From Halotia wernerae (lineage in GTDB: Bacteria; Cyanobacteriota; Cyanobacteriia; Cyanobacteriales; Nostocaceae), in NCBI GenBank assembly GCA_034931985.1, contig JAYGHB010000016.1:1-64000 (forward strand): a stretch of 64,000 nt of DNA, read 5' to 3'. The notes under the pieces were generated by a model, which did not search any database, was not told the origin of the DNA, and saw nothing but the letters and a program-made list of their open reading frames with translations. Shown in pieces: positions 44,633 to 53,666 of the stretch (positions are counted from its first letter, which is position 1; each line of letters starts with the position of its first letter). The position numbers and the translations under genes were made by a program.

Positions 44633-46426
44633 ATGCTCGATAAATGCTCTTTGAACTTTGCAGTGTCCTGTTTGATGCTGAGTATATTTGTGTTGCTTAG
44701 CAGCTTAATTACTAAGTCTTTAAAAGCCCAAGCTATCAATACTACGCAATTACCCAATAGCAATTTCATCTTGTCGCAGCAACTTCCACCACCGCAAGAT
44801 ATCCAACCACCTGTGCCTTCTCCGTTACCATCGCCACAACTACCACAGCAACTTCCTCCACCAGCAGAATTACTACCACCCTCTGCACCATCTGTCACAC
44901 CTGAGCAGCCATTACCTGAAAAAATTCCCCAAACCATAACTGTAGAAAAATTTGAAGTCATCGGTAGTACAGTATTCAGTCCCGAAGAGTTAGCCCAAGT
45001 TACTGCTGAATTTACTAAAAAACCTATTTCTCTAGCTGAAGTTTTTCAAGCTCGTTCTAAAATTACTGATTTATACATCAAAAATGGCTATATCACCTCT
45101 GGTGCTTATATTCCACCTCAAACAATTAAATCCGGTGTAATTAAAATTCAAGTAGTTGAAGGTAAGTTGGAAGATATCCAGATAACTGGCACTCAGCGGC
45201 TCAATTCTAATTATGTACGCAGCCGTTTAGCAATAGCGACATCAGCACCGTTGAATCGAGAACGGTTACTAGAAGCACTGCAACTGTTACAACTCAATCC
45301 TTTAATTCAAAATCTGTCTGCTGAATTGTCAGCAGGGTCGCGTCCAGGCGAGAGTGTGCTACAAGTCAAGATCAAAGAGGCACAATCTTTCAGTACTCCA
45401 ATAGTTCTGGATAATGGGCGATCGCCTAGTGTGGGTAGTTTTCGCCGCCGATTACAAGTCAATGAAGCTAACTTACTAGGACTAGGAGATGGTTTAAGTC
45501 TAGTTTATACTAATACCGATGGTAGCAACGCCTTTGATGCTAGCTATACTTTGCCTCTAAATCCTTACAATGGGACACTTTCTTTTGACTTTGGCACTGC
45601 ATCGAGCAATGTGATCGAAGAGCCTTTCAACATCCTAGATATCCAATCATCTTCTCGCTACTACGAACTGACATTCCGCCAGCCAGTAGTCCAAACTCCC
45701 ACGCAGGAATTTGCTCTCGGTCTAACAGCCTCTCGACGTGAGAGTCAGGTATCTTCTCTATTTTTCCCAGAAGAAATTCCTCCTAATGAAATTTCACCCG
45801 GAGCTGATGCAGAAGGACGCACACGCATATCTGCGTTGCGCTTTTTTCAGGAATGGACATCTCGTAATAGTCGTGAAGTGATTGCTCTGCGTTCTCAATT
45901 CAATCTAGGTATAGGTGCTTTTGATGCCACGATTAACTCCGAAGTTCCCGATAGCCGCTTTTTCGCATGGCAAGGACAAGCACAATGGGCACGTCTTTTA
46001 GCTCCTGATACCATACTGCTACTTCGTACAAATATGCAACTGGCATCTAGAACGCTTTTGCCTTTAGAACAGTTCGGCATAGGTGGACTAAACAGTGTTA
46101 GAGGCTACCGTCAAGATTTCTTGCTGACAGATAATGGCACTTTTGCTTCTGCTGAAGTTCAAATACCAATTCTTCGTTTATCCCAAATAGATAGCATACT
46201 ACAGGTTGCTCCTTTTATTGATTTTGGGGTTGCTTGGAATAATTCAAGTAAAAATAATCCCGACCCTAATACCCTTGCTTCTGTAGGTTTTGGCTTACGT
46301 TGGTCACAAGGCGATCGCTTCAGCGCTCGTTTAGACTGGGGGATTCCTTTGATATCTGTTCAATCGCAGGGAAGAACCTGGCAAGAAGATGGGATATACT
46401 TTTCCATACTCTATAATCCATTCTGA
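44633..46426 (+). CDS. TpsB-type (ShlB/FhaC/Omp85) outer-membrane transporter
   Basis: A 597-residue outer-membrane protein. A signal peptide (SCLMLSIFVLLSSLI) is followed by a Pro/Gln-rich linker, a POTRA-2 domain (ITVEKFEVIGSTVFSPEELA ... GYITSGAYIPPQTIKSGVIK, about residues 100-175), a second POTRA, and a 16-strand barrel ending in aromatic ILYNPF. The conserved barrel motif FGIGGLNSVRGYRQD is visible. Family members secrete TpsA exoproteins. I prefer ATG 44633 to the in-frame TTG at 44579. No filamentous-haemagglutinin-like partner lies in the window, so the substrate is unknown. Confidence 0.88.
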   Translation: MLDKCSLNFAVSCLMLSIFVLLSSLITKSLKAQAINTTQLPNSNFILSQQLPPPQDIQPPVPSPLPSPQLPQQLPPPAELLPPSAPSVTPEQPLPEKIPQTITVEKFEVIGSTVFSPEELAQVTAEFTKKPISLAEVFQARSKITDLYIKNGYITSGAYIPPQTIKSGVIKIQVVEGKLEDIQITGTQRLNSNYVRSRLAIATSAPLNRERLLEALQLLQLNPLIQNLSAELSAGSRPGESVLQVKIKEAQSFSTPIVLDNGRSPSVGSFRRRLQVNEANLLGLGDGLSLVYTNTDGSNAFDASYTLPLNPYNGTLSFDFGTASSNVIEEPFNILDIQSSSRYYELTFRQPVVQTPTQEFALGLTASRRESQVSSLFFPEEIPPNEISPGADAEGRTRISALRFFQEWTSRNSREVIALRSQFNLGIGAFDATINSEVPDSRFFAWQGQAQWARLLAPDTILLLRTNMQLASRTLLPLEQFGIGGLNSVRGYRQDFLLTDNGTFASAEVQIPILRLSQIDSILQVAPFIDFGVAWNNSSKNNPDPNTLASVGFGLRWSQGDRFSARLDWGIPLISVQSQGRTWQEDGIYFSILYNPF

Positions 46427-46838
46427 AGTTTAAAAATTTGCTTATTAGCTAATTGCTCATTTGCCAATTAAGAACTTCAAGTAACACTAAACAGTATTGA
46501 GAGTTATTTAGTTATTTTCTTAATATATTCAGCAATCAATCAAGTAAAGCTGATTCAAAACACTTTTGATTCAATACAGGCTATTTCACAATTGAAAATC
46601 ATCTTGAAACAGGCTTAACTGATATAATATCGTGTTCGGTGAAAGACTTATCATTAAGACCGCAGGGGGAAATAGGGTTTTAAGATTTCTGCATAGATGC
46701 CTGGAATAATAACTAATCAAGCGGACATGATATAACTCGTAAAATAACAATAAAAAAAACGGAAAAGTATTTCTGACTACTCTCCCGAATAATTGACTAA
46801 TTTATGAGCTATTAACTAACAGCTTTTTCTGTCGGTAA
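46427..46838. other. Intergenic between convergent genes
   Basis: Nothing supportable in 412 bases. It is AT-rich and lacks a clear terminator hairpin. Confidence 0.35.
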
Positions 46839-47102
46839 TTAATACCAGTAGCCATGTTTAGAGTACCGTCCACCAGAATAACCACCAGACAAGCCACCAG
46901 AATAACCACCAGATAAGCCACCAGAATAACCACCAGATAAGCCGCCAGACCAGCCACCAGACCAACCACCAGATAAGCCGCTAAAATAACCACCCTCGAT
47001 AGATCCTATATCCTGAGTAGTCAGTTCACCGAGAAAACTTTCAAAATCATGAAATAGATTATAGCCAATAGGATACAGCTCAAAGATTTTGATCTCAGCC
47101 AT
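46839..47102 (-). CDS. Double-glycine-leader peptide with GGYSGGLS repeats
   Basis: An 87-residue precursor-like protein. Residues 1-38 (MAEIKIFELYPIGYNLFHDF, then ESFLGELTTQDIGSIEGG) have the pattern of a peptide leader ending in Gly-Gly, with hydrophobic positions at L(-12), L(-9) and I(-4) relative to the likely cleavage site. The remaining ~49 residues are an octad repeat, GG(Y/W)SGG(L)S, ending in RYSKHGYWY. The DNA repeats in 24-bp units. The ribosome site AAAGGAG lies 9 bases upstream of the ATG. Leaders of this type direct bacteriocin and RiPP precursors to ABC exporters with C39 peptidases; none is present nearby. It could also be a secreted surface or adhesive peptide. Confidence 0.75.
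   Translation of the reverse strand: MAEIKIFELYPIGYNLFHDFESFLGELTTQDIGSIEGGYFSGLSGGWSGGWSGGLSGGYSGGLSGGYSGGLSGGYSGGRYSKHGYWY
46866..46984. repeat. 24-bp tandem coding repeat
   Basis: Plus-strand units approximate CCACCAGAATAACCACCAGA followed by TAAG, about five units with increasing divergence to the right. They encode the GGYSGGLS octads of the gene above. The near identity of the left units suggests recent expansion by slippage. Confidence 0.85.
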
Positions 47103-48241
47103 TAGGCTTACTCCTTTATTATCAAGTAATTGTTGTTTCTAGCCAAAACTAAAAGTTAGATTATGTATTGTCTAACTTTAATTTCAATACTTACAAATTC
47201 AATCTTATAAATCTATGTTATTAAATTGATTATTTAGACAAAAATTGATTATTTTTGTCTAAATATTTTTTATTTGGCACTTGATAGAATAATAAGTAAA
47301 TGAACAGACTTAATTTTTTAACACAGTTTATAGTAGTAGAAACTAAAAATTAAAATGTTGCCTTAAGAAACAACACCATGTTACATGCTATAAATTAAAG
47401 ACAAAAACTGAAAAGTAGTTGCTGTATCATTATTTACTGGTAAAAATCTTAGTTCTAACATTTTTACGCAACTAAAGACTTAAAGCATAATTACTTTAGT
47501 TATGTCTCATAAAAGTAATAGCAAGTTTGCTACTCGTTAAATGCACATCCCGTTTGACAATAATCGATACTCTCTGGAAACTCTCTGGAATTGGCAATAA
47601 AGCCAAGCATACTCAAATTCAAGGAAGGTTGATTATCCTCTAAAAGGTCGCTTATGGTCGTAATCATTATCTTTGGTTACCTTATATCCTACTTTAGAAG
47701 TGATGTATAGTTTTGCAGTGTTTTTTATTACTCACTTAAATCATTACTATTACTTTATGTAAACGATAATTTTAATTAAAAGTTTTTGTGATTAGTCTTA
47801 TTATGTCAGTAGATTTACCAATATTTTCTCTATAAATTGACATATTGATTAGCTTAATAAAATGTAGTTGTGGTTTCTTAGTGGTTCTCCTCTATCTCAG
47901 ATAAAAATCCGCATTTTTACCATGTATCATATCAGGTGAGAGAACTTATTCTAGATATTTCAGAAAATATTAAATTGGAGTGTAGTGACCGAAAGTTCTA
48001 GATTTTCTAACTCTGATCACAAGTGGAGGAAAAAAAAGTCCATAACTCCTGTATTACGAAACTGGCTGGTAACTATACCCTTCCATACAGTTAATCCTGG
48101 TGGAAACAACGGGGTTAATACCTCATAGATTGCATTTGATTTGAAAAATTAGCTTTTTCAGAAAATGGGGACTGAAAGTTAGAACTGGTTTGAGTAATAC
48201 TTTTTGATGGCAGATCCAAAGTCATGAAAGTTTGAGGAAGA
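47103..48241. other. 1.1-kb AT-rich region
   Basis: No confident gene. It should contain the promoter of the double-glycine peptide (left end) and that of the GGDEF-EAL gene (right end). One candidate short frame at 47985-48128 is listed separately. Confidence 0.4.
47985..48128 (+). CDS. Candidate short basic peptide
   Basis: A 47-residue GTG frame with GGAG 5 bases upstream. It reads MTESSRFSNSDHKWRKKKSI, then TPVLRNWLVTIPFHTVNPGG, then NNGVNTS. Basic, with no recognised family. It could be chance or a remnant; the ribosome site is the only positive evidence. Confidence 0.25.
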   Translation: MTESSRFSNSDHKWRKKKSITPVLRNWLVTIPFHTVNPGGNNGVNTS

Positions 48242-48244
48242 GTG

Positions 48245-50890
48245 ATGGCAGGAAATGAGCAGGAAAAAATACGCCATCTGTTAGTTGTCCAAGACTTGCA
48301 AGGGCAACGAACTATCTCTCTTCAAGAGACTACTTATTCTCTTGGACGGGATTCTAGCAACGCTATCGTTCTCCGTTCCCGATCAGTTTCGAGGCAACAT
48401 GCAATTCTATTGCGAATATCTATTCCAGAAACTGACCAATATGGCTTTCAGATTATTGATGGCAACTTTAAGGGAAGAGGGAGTACTAATGGCTTGTTCG
48501 TTAATGGCACTAAATGCTTCTCTCGTAACCTCAAACATGGAGATATCATTGTATTTGGCGATAATCAAGCTAATGCTAAATATTATGCTATTTCTAATCT
48601 TTCAGAACAAGCATTTTCTGAATCTTGTGAAGCTGAAGATCTAGCTGGCTTCTTGTCAGAACAAGCTCATGGCGCGAATCCCTTTCAAACTCTAGTTTTT
48701 GATCGGAATTTTGAAGCCGCTAGTGAGACTGCCTTAGCTCGCCTCGCATCTTTCCCTGAACTCATTCCCAATGCAATTATCGAGACAGATTTAGAAGGAA
48801 CAGTAACTTACCTCAATCCCGCCGCAGCTCTTAAATTTCCTGAAATCAGGAAAGATGGAAAGCAGCACCCTATACTGATAGGTCTACTAAATGCAGTTAA
48901 GAATCAAGAAATAAATCCTTTTATGCGGGAGGTGAAAGTTGGTCAAGAAGTTTTTGAACAATCCGTTCATTTTCTTCCTGAAAGTGACTTAATTAGAACT
49001 TTTATTGTTAGGGATATTACTGAGCAAAAGCAAGCAGAAGCCGAATTACATCAACGCGATCGCTTGCTACAGGCAGTTGCTGAAGCTGCCAATTATTTGC
49101 TAGTAGAAATGAATTATGAAACTGGCATGGAAAGAGCTCTAGCTGTTTTAGGTGAAGCGGCCCAAGCAGATCGCGTCTATCTCTTCAAAAACCATCCTCA
49201 TCCAGTCACAGGGGAGATGACGGTGAATCTCCAATTTGAGTGGACACGCTCCCACCTTGAGCCTTCAGCCCACCACTGGCAGAACCAACCTTATCAGTCT
49301 TTAGAATTAGCACGTTGGTGTAATGCTCTCTCTAATGGACAGCCAATTAGTGGACTCACACGAGAATTTCCCTTAGCCGAACAAAAACTCCTCATCCGAG
49401 AAAGTATTCAATCCCTGCTTCTAGTACCCCTGCGACTAGATGATCAGTTCTGGGGATATCTTGGTTTGGCAGACTGCTCACAAGAACGTTGCTGGTCACG
49501 CCACGAAGAATCTACACTTTTGACGATGGCGGCGAGTATCAGTGGCGCTCAGCAGCGTCAGCAAGTGGAGGAAAAAATTCGTTACCAAGCCCTCCATGAT
49601 CTGCTGACTGGATTGCCAAATCGCCTGCTGTTTAATGAGCTACTGGCTAAAGCCCTACCCAATGCAGTGCGTAATCAGGAAAGTTTAGCGGTGATGTTCC
49701 TCGACCTGGATCGCTTCAAAGTTATAAATGACACTTTAGGACATACCTTGGGAGACCGATTGTTACAAAATGTAGCTCAAAGGTTGAGAGACTCCCTCAG
49801 AAGCGGAGATACCGTTGCTCGTTGGGGAGGAGATGAATTTACTATCTTATTAACCCGCGTGAGTTGTCTCGATGAAGTAACCCAGGTAGCTTGGAGAATT
49901 CTCCAGTCCTTAGAGAATGTCTTTTATCTTGACGGACACGAACTTTACGTGAGTGGGAGTTTAGGCATTGCCCTTCTGGATGAACATAGTCCTGATACCG
50001 AAACCCTAATTCAACACGCGGATTCTGCTTTGTATTTTGCCAAAGATCAGGGGAGAAATAATTATCAGTACTACACCACAACTCTCAGTACTAAGACTCC
50101 TGAACTCCTGACTTTAGAGAAAAGCTTGCGTTGTGCCCTAGATAGGGGAGAATTCACGGTGTATTACCAGCCTCAAGTCAATATTGCTACGGGGCAAATT
50201 ACTGGCATGGAAGCTCTATTGCGCTGGCAACATCCTGAGATGGGATTAGTAGCACCTAATACTTTTATTCCCCTTGCTGAGGAAAGTGGAGCAATTATCC
50301 TCATTGGTGAATGGGTGTTACGGACAGCTTGTATTCAAAATCGAGCTTGGCAACAAGCGGGATTACCTCCGATCACGATCGCTGTCAATCTCTCCCCAAA
50401 GCAGTTTCGCCAACCCAAACTTGCGGAAATTGTAGCCAAAATTTTACAAGAAACAGGTTTAGAATCGCACTTTTTAGAATTAGAAATTACAGAAACAACC
50501 GCCATTGAGGATTTAGAGTTTACCAGAACTGTATTGCTGGATTTAGAAAAGATGGGTGTTCATCTTGCCATTGATGATTTCGGTACAGGTCATTCTTCCC
50601 TTTCACGCTTGCAACTGTTACCACTCCACAATCTAAAAATTGATCGGTCTTTTATCAAAGAGTTGACAACGGATGTCAGAGTAGCTCATATTGTCACAGC
50701 GATCGTTACCTTGGCCAGAACCCTAGGGTTGAGACTGACTGCTGAAGGAGTAGAAAAGCAAGAGGAATTAGATTTCTTAAAATCTATTCACTGCGAGGAT
50801 GTACAAGGTTTCCTATTCTACAAACCGCTCTCTGCTGATAAGGCAACAGAAACCCTCCAAACTGAACGAGCCAAGGGTGTTTTAAAATAA
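48245..50890 (+). CDS. FHA-PAS-GAF-GGDEF-EAL signalling protein
   Basis: An 881-residue cyclic-di-GMP enzyme. The FHA domain (about 30-110) has YSLGRDSSNAIVLRSRSVSR and the Asn of GSTNGLFVNG, so it should bind phosphothreonine. A PAS domain (about 170-260) and a GAF domain (about 280-440) follow. The GGDEF motif is intact (RWGGDEF), and RSGD five residues earlier forms an inhibitory I-site. The EAL domain retains EALLRW, EITET, DDFGTGHSSL and EGVE, so both synthesis and hydrolysis look possible. GAGGAAG precedes the start; the GTG one codon earlier is an alternative. The FHA domain suggests a link to Ser/Thr kinase signalling. Confidence 0.9.
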   Translation: MAGNEQEKIRHLLVVQDLQGQRTISLQETTYSLGRDSSNAIVLRSRSVSRQHAILLRISIPETDQYGFQIIDGNFKGRGSTNGLFVNGTKCFSRNLKHGDIIVFGDNQANAKYYAISNLSEQAFSESCEAEDLAGFLSEQAHGANPFQTLVFDRNFEAASETALARLASFPELIPNAIIETDLEGTVTYLNPAAALKFPEIRKDGKQHPILIGLLNAVKNQEINPFMREVKVGQEVFEQSVHFLPESDLIRTFIVRDITEQKQAEAELHQRDRLLQAVAEAANYLLVEMNYETGMERALAVLGEAAQADRVYLFKNHPHPVTGEMTVNLQFEWTRSHLEPSAHHWQNQPYQSLELARWCNALSNGQPISGLTREFPLAEQKLLIRESIQSLLLVPLRLDDQFWGYLGLADCSQERCWSRHEESTLLTMAASISGAQQRQQVEEKIRYQALHDLLTGLPNRLLFNELLAKALPNAVRNQESLAVMFLDLDRFKVINDTLGHTLGDRLLQNVAQRLRDSLRSGDTVARWGGDEFTILLTRVSCLDEVTQVAWRILQSLENVFYLDGHELYVSGSLGIALLDEHSPDTETLIQHADSALYFAKDQGRNNYQYYTTTLSTKTPELLTLEKSLRCALDRGEFTVYYQPQVNIATGQITGMEALLRWQHPEMGLVAPNTFIPLAEESGAIILIGEWVLRTACIQNRAWQQAGLPPITIAVNLSPKQFRQPKLAEIVAKILQETGLESHFLELEITETTAIEDLEFTRTVLLDLEKMGVHLAIDDFGTGHSSLSRLQLLPLHNLKIDRSFIKELTTDVRVAHIVTAIVTLARTLGLRLTAEGVEKQEELDFLKSIHCEDVQGFLFYKPLSADKATETLQTERAKGVLK

Positions 50891-51041
50891 ATTGCTTTTG
50901 GGAAACGAAACAGCCCTGAATTATTAGTTTCGTCTATATTGTACAATTCTCTTGCTAACATTGATAAGCTTGCCTTCATCTGTGGACGATGTTATCTACG
51001 GGTAGCAATGTGTTTAGGATAACAATCCTACCATAAAGAAC

Positions 51042-51281
51042 GGTAAAACCTCTCAAGGTACAATTTCCGAAGAATGTGCCGCTAAAGTAATGGATACAAT
51101 CCCATTAGTGATGAGGTTTATCCGATCTAAGATGCGTGTCCATAATGCCGCTTTTCTATCTGTACCTCAGTTGCGATCGCTACATTTATCAACCGCAATC
51201 CTGGAACGCTTACATCATCCCCAAGAGCGACGGCGAATAGTCCTCAATCTTATTGACGAGGGTAAGCAGGACATAAACTGA
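51042..51281 (+). pseudogene. MarR-family regulator, internally deleted relic
   Basis: The frame TISEECAAKVMDTIPLVMRF, then IRSKMRVHNAAFLSVPQLRS, matches the N-terminal dimerisation helix of MarR proteins. It then jumps to ILERLHHPQERRRIVLNLID, which looks like the wing and post-wing region, so most of the HTH is missing. It ends EGKQDIN*, where DIN* is supplied by a dispersed repeat starting at 51268. No start-site evidence was found and it is presumably non-functional. Confidence 0.65.
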
Positions 51282-51347
51282 TCATAAAACCCGGACACCA
51301 ACAGACTTTCAAACCTTTCCCCTGTTCCCTGTCCCCTGCTATATATA
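51268..51347. repeat. Dispersed repeat, 'aaactgatcat' family, copy 2
   Basis: AGGACATAAACTGATCATAA, then AGACTTTCAAACC, then CCCTGTTCCCTGTCCCCTGC and TATATA. It truncates the MarR relic. The HIP1-containing left block seen in the other copies is absent. Confidence 0.75.
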
Positions 51348-51660
51348 GATGAGTGAACTAGATAAGCGTTTTAACTTATAACCAAAAGATGCGATTCGAT
51401 GAATTAGAAAAACAACGACAACGCTCAAATTTCTCTGTGACTTTTGACTTATGTAAACAGTATCAAAAACTACTAAAATAGTATTTAGTAATTTTTGTTA
51501 ACTTTTCAATGCAGTTGTTCAATTCTTAATCTTCATAAAGTTATAAATCCCCATATTAAGTTTTTAATAATACTTGTCTCAGCTTGTATTTCAGATCGCA
51601 AGCTACCACTGAAATTGTGTAATCTGGGAACAGCTAAGCTAATGATTAACTTGAGGTCTA
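51348..51660. other. Intergenic region
   Basis: Nothing supportable; AT-rich, presumably promoter for the next small gene. Confidence 0.35.
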
Positions 51661-51876
51661 ATGACTCCTAAAATTCTGCGTCAGCTTTGGTCTGTGGTTG
51701 AAAACTCCCAAACCAAGACCCTCTTGCAGATGGATGATGCTAGCTTGGTGCAATGGTTGGTAAAACAAACCACAACACAAGCATTTTTAGCTCCCCACGA
51801 AACCGATTTTCTCAGTGATTACATTGAATCGCGGCTAACTCTCATACGTGATATTGCTTATGAACGCCAGTATTAA
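51661..51876 (+). CDS. Small conserved cyanobacterial hypothetical protein
   Basis: A 71-residue acidic helical protein (MTPKILRQLWSVVENSQTKT, then LVQWLVKQTTTQAFLAPHET, then DYIESRLTLIRDIA). TTGAGG precedes the ATG by about 6 bases. The pattern looks like a cyanobacteria-wide small protein without known function. It is soluble and monocistronic. Confidence 0.65.
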   Translation: MTPKILRQLWSVVENSQTKTLLQMDDASLVQWLVKQTTTQAFLAPHETDFLSDYIESRLTLIRDIAYERQY

Positions 51877-51919
51877 TAATTAAAAACATTCGCAATTAGT
51901 CCACGATCAATAGTTATAA

Positions 51920-52019
51920 GACTTACGCACTCGTGACGAAAAACTAAGCCTTTGCGATTACTTCGCTGCCAAAGGCTTTACGCTCGTAATGACGTAAAAT
52001 CGTAATCCGTGCGTAAGTC
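51920..52019. mobile_element. 'GACTTACGCA' element, third interior type
   Basis: TIRs GACTTACGCAC/GTGCGTAAGTC enclose an interior with its own palindrome GCCTTTG/CAAAGGC. It shares only the ends with the copies at 19.6, 30.4 and 35.3 kb. Confidence 0.75.
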
Positions 52020-52049
52020 AAGGCCTGAGTTATTACTATTGACTTGAAA

Positions 52050-53258
52050 CTATTGGTTTCTTTGGGGTAAATAACCTTCAACTAAGCAATCGGAACCTAC
52101 CACGCGCCAACGAACCCGTTCTAGAGATAGCGCTTCGGTCATCGTGGTCAAGCCTAAGTCACCTACAGGCGTGGGAGCATGACTACCACCAATGATTTTA
52201 GGAGCAATAAAAGCCAGAATTTTTTGTACTGCTCCTTGAGCGATCGCACTGGCAGCTAACGTACCCCCACACTCCCACAACACGCTACAAAAATCCCGTT
52301 CATATAAGTGCGTCATTGCTGCTTCTGGTGTAAGAGATGTCAATTCCACTACTTCTACCCCTTGTGTCAGCAAAAACTTTTGAAAATCGGGTGAGCTTCC
52401 CAACTCTGTCAACACCAACGTAGGAGCTGCCGCAGTTTGCCACAAGCGGGCATCTTCAGGCAAGTTGAGATGACGACTCATCACCACTCTTAGGGGATTA
52501 TGTGCCCCTACCTGATGACTAGTTAAGTAGGGATTATCTTGTCGCACTGTATTACCACCAACGATTATTGCATCGCAGGCTGCCCGCAGTTGATGAACTT
52601 CACTACGGGCATCTTGGTTTGTCACCCAAGCGCTGTGACCGGAGGTAGTAGCAATTTTGCCATCTAAAGTCATGGCATATTTTAAAATGCCCAAAGGTTG
52701 TTTGTAGAGAATGCGATGAACAAAAGCTTCATTTAATTGATGACAGGCTTCTGCTTCTACTCCTACTAACACTTCTACCCCCGCTGCACGTAAACGGGCA
52801 ATGCCACTACCAGCTACCAGGGGATTGGGGTCAACCATGCCCACCACCACCTTAGCAACACCAGCTGCTATTAACCCTTCTGAACAAGGGGGAGTACGAC
52901 CGTAATGATTACAGGGTTCTAGGCTGACATACACTGTAGCACCACGAGCTAAATCGCCTGCGGCTTTCAGGGCAAAAACTTCTGCATGAGGCTCACCTGC
53001 ACGAGGATGAAACCCTTCCCCGACAATCTCACCGTCTTTCACAACTACTGCTCCGACTAGGGGATTGGGTGAAGTGCGTCCCAAGGCACGGCGGGCAAGT
53101 TCTAAACACCGTTGCATCATGCGGCAGTCAAAATCACTACCTACCCTTTCCTTTGCTGGTGCATCAGATTCAACTGCCGATTGCACCAACAGCCGATTTT
53201 CCTGAGTGTAATTAAGTAGAGATGCATCTGCTTGAGCAACCACTGGGAAGTTATCCAT
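52050..53258 (-). CDS. ribD: Riboflavin biosynthesis deaminase/reductase
   Basis: This bifunctional enzyme deaminates and then reduces the pyrimidine intermediate of riboflavin synthesis. The N-terminal deaminase has the zinc site HAEVFAL and PCNHYGRTPPCSE, plus RTSPNPLVGAVVV. The C-terminal reductase has KYAMTLDGKIAT and CDAIIVGGNTVRQDNPYLT. I chose the ATG at 53258 (402 residues); the frame extends to 53426 but those 56 residues look unlike a RibD N terminus. A later Met pair (CRMMQRC) is also possible. A hairpin near 53508 separates it from mreD. Confidence 0.93.
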   Translation of the reverse strand: MDNFPVVAQADASLLNYTQENRLLVQSAVESDAPAKERVGSDFDCRMMQRCLELARRALGRTSPNPLVGAVVVKDGEIVGEGFHPRAGEPHAEVFALKAAGDLARGATVYVSLEPCNHYGRTPPCSEGLIAAGVAKVVVGMVDPNPLVAGSGIARLRAAGVEVLVGVEAEACHQLNEAFVHRILYKQPLGILKYAMTLDGKIATTSGHSAWVTNQDARSEVHQLRAACDAIIVGGNTVRQDNPYLTSHQVGAHNPLRVVMSRHLNLPEDARLWQTAAAPTLVLTELGSSPDFQKFLLTQGVEVVELTSLTPEAAMTHLYERDFCSVLWECGGTLAASAIAQGAVQKILAFIAPKIIGGSHAPTPVGDLGLTTMTEALSLERVRWRVVGSDCLVEGYLPQRNQ

Positions 53259-53507
53259 AATTTTGGGCAATACTGTAAATATTTTGCACGCGATCGCGCT
53301 TTTATTGTGATAGTTAAACAGTAATATCCAGGCGCTATTTTCACCTTCGGGTAACTCGTACCAAGTTGCGAAAATAAATAGCATCTGGGTTACAGGATGA
53401 CTTATATTTTTCTCCCTATGCCTCAATGACTATCTTTGACTACAACTTTGTATTAACTCTAGCTTGAATCAATATTGCCAGGGCTTGCCCAAATTCCAGA
53501 AAAACTT

Positions 53508-53548
53508 AGGAGTGAGGGTCAAGGCATAAACCTTAGACTCTCACTCCT
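53508..53548 (-). terminator. Terminator-like hairpin after mreD
   Basis: AGGAGTGAGGGTC pairs with GACTCTCACTCCT with one mismatch. It lies 119 bp beyond the mreD stop on the minus strand. It is also of STRR-like composition (CACTCCTCACTCC). Confidence 0.5.
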
Positions 53549-53666
53549 CACTCCTTCCTAGATTTACTAAGGCTTGTCTCCTCCAGCTGATCTAGGCTAT
53601 CCACACTCCGCACTATAAGAAAGGATAAAAAACCCTTTGATACTTCAAATTTAAGCTTTTAATTGA

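Noticed and set aside
44575..44961. Minus-strand Gly/Cys-rich frame over the start of the TpsB gene
   Set aside because: It is the antisense of the Pro/Gln-rich linker codons. The plus-strand gene has a signal peptide, POTRA and barrel.
46802..46993. Minus-strand frame rich in LVVILVAYLV repeats overlapping the Gly-rich gene
   Set aside because: It is the alternate-frame translation of the 24-bp repeats. The overlapping frame has the strong ribosome site and a structured leader.
46839..46993. CRISPR array
   Set aside because: The 24-bp units are directly adjacent with no unique spacers and maintain a reading frame. No cas genes were found in the window.
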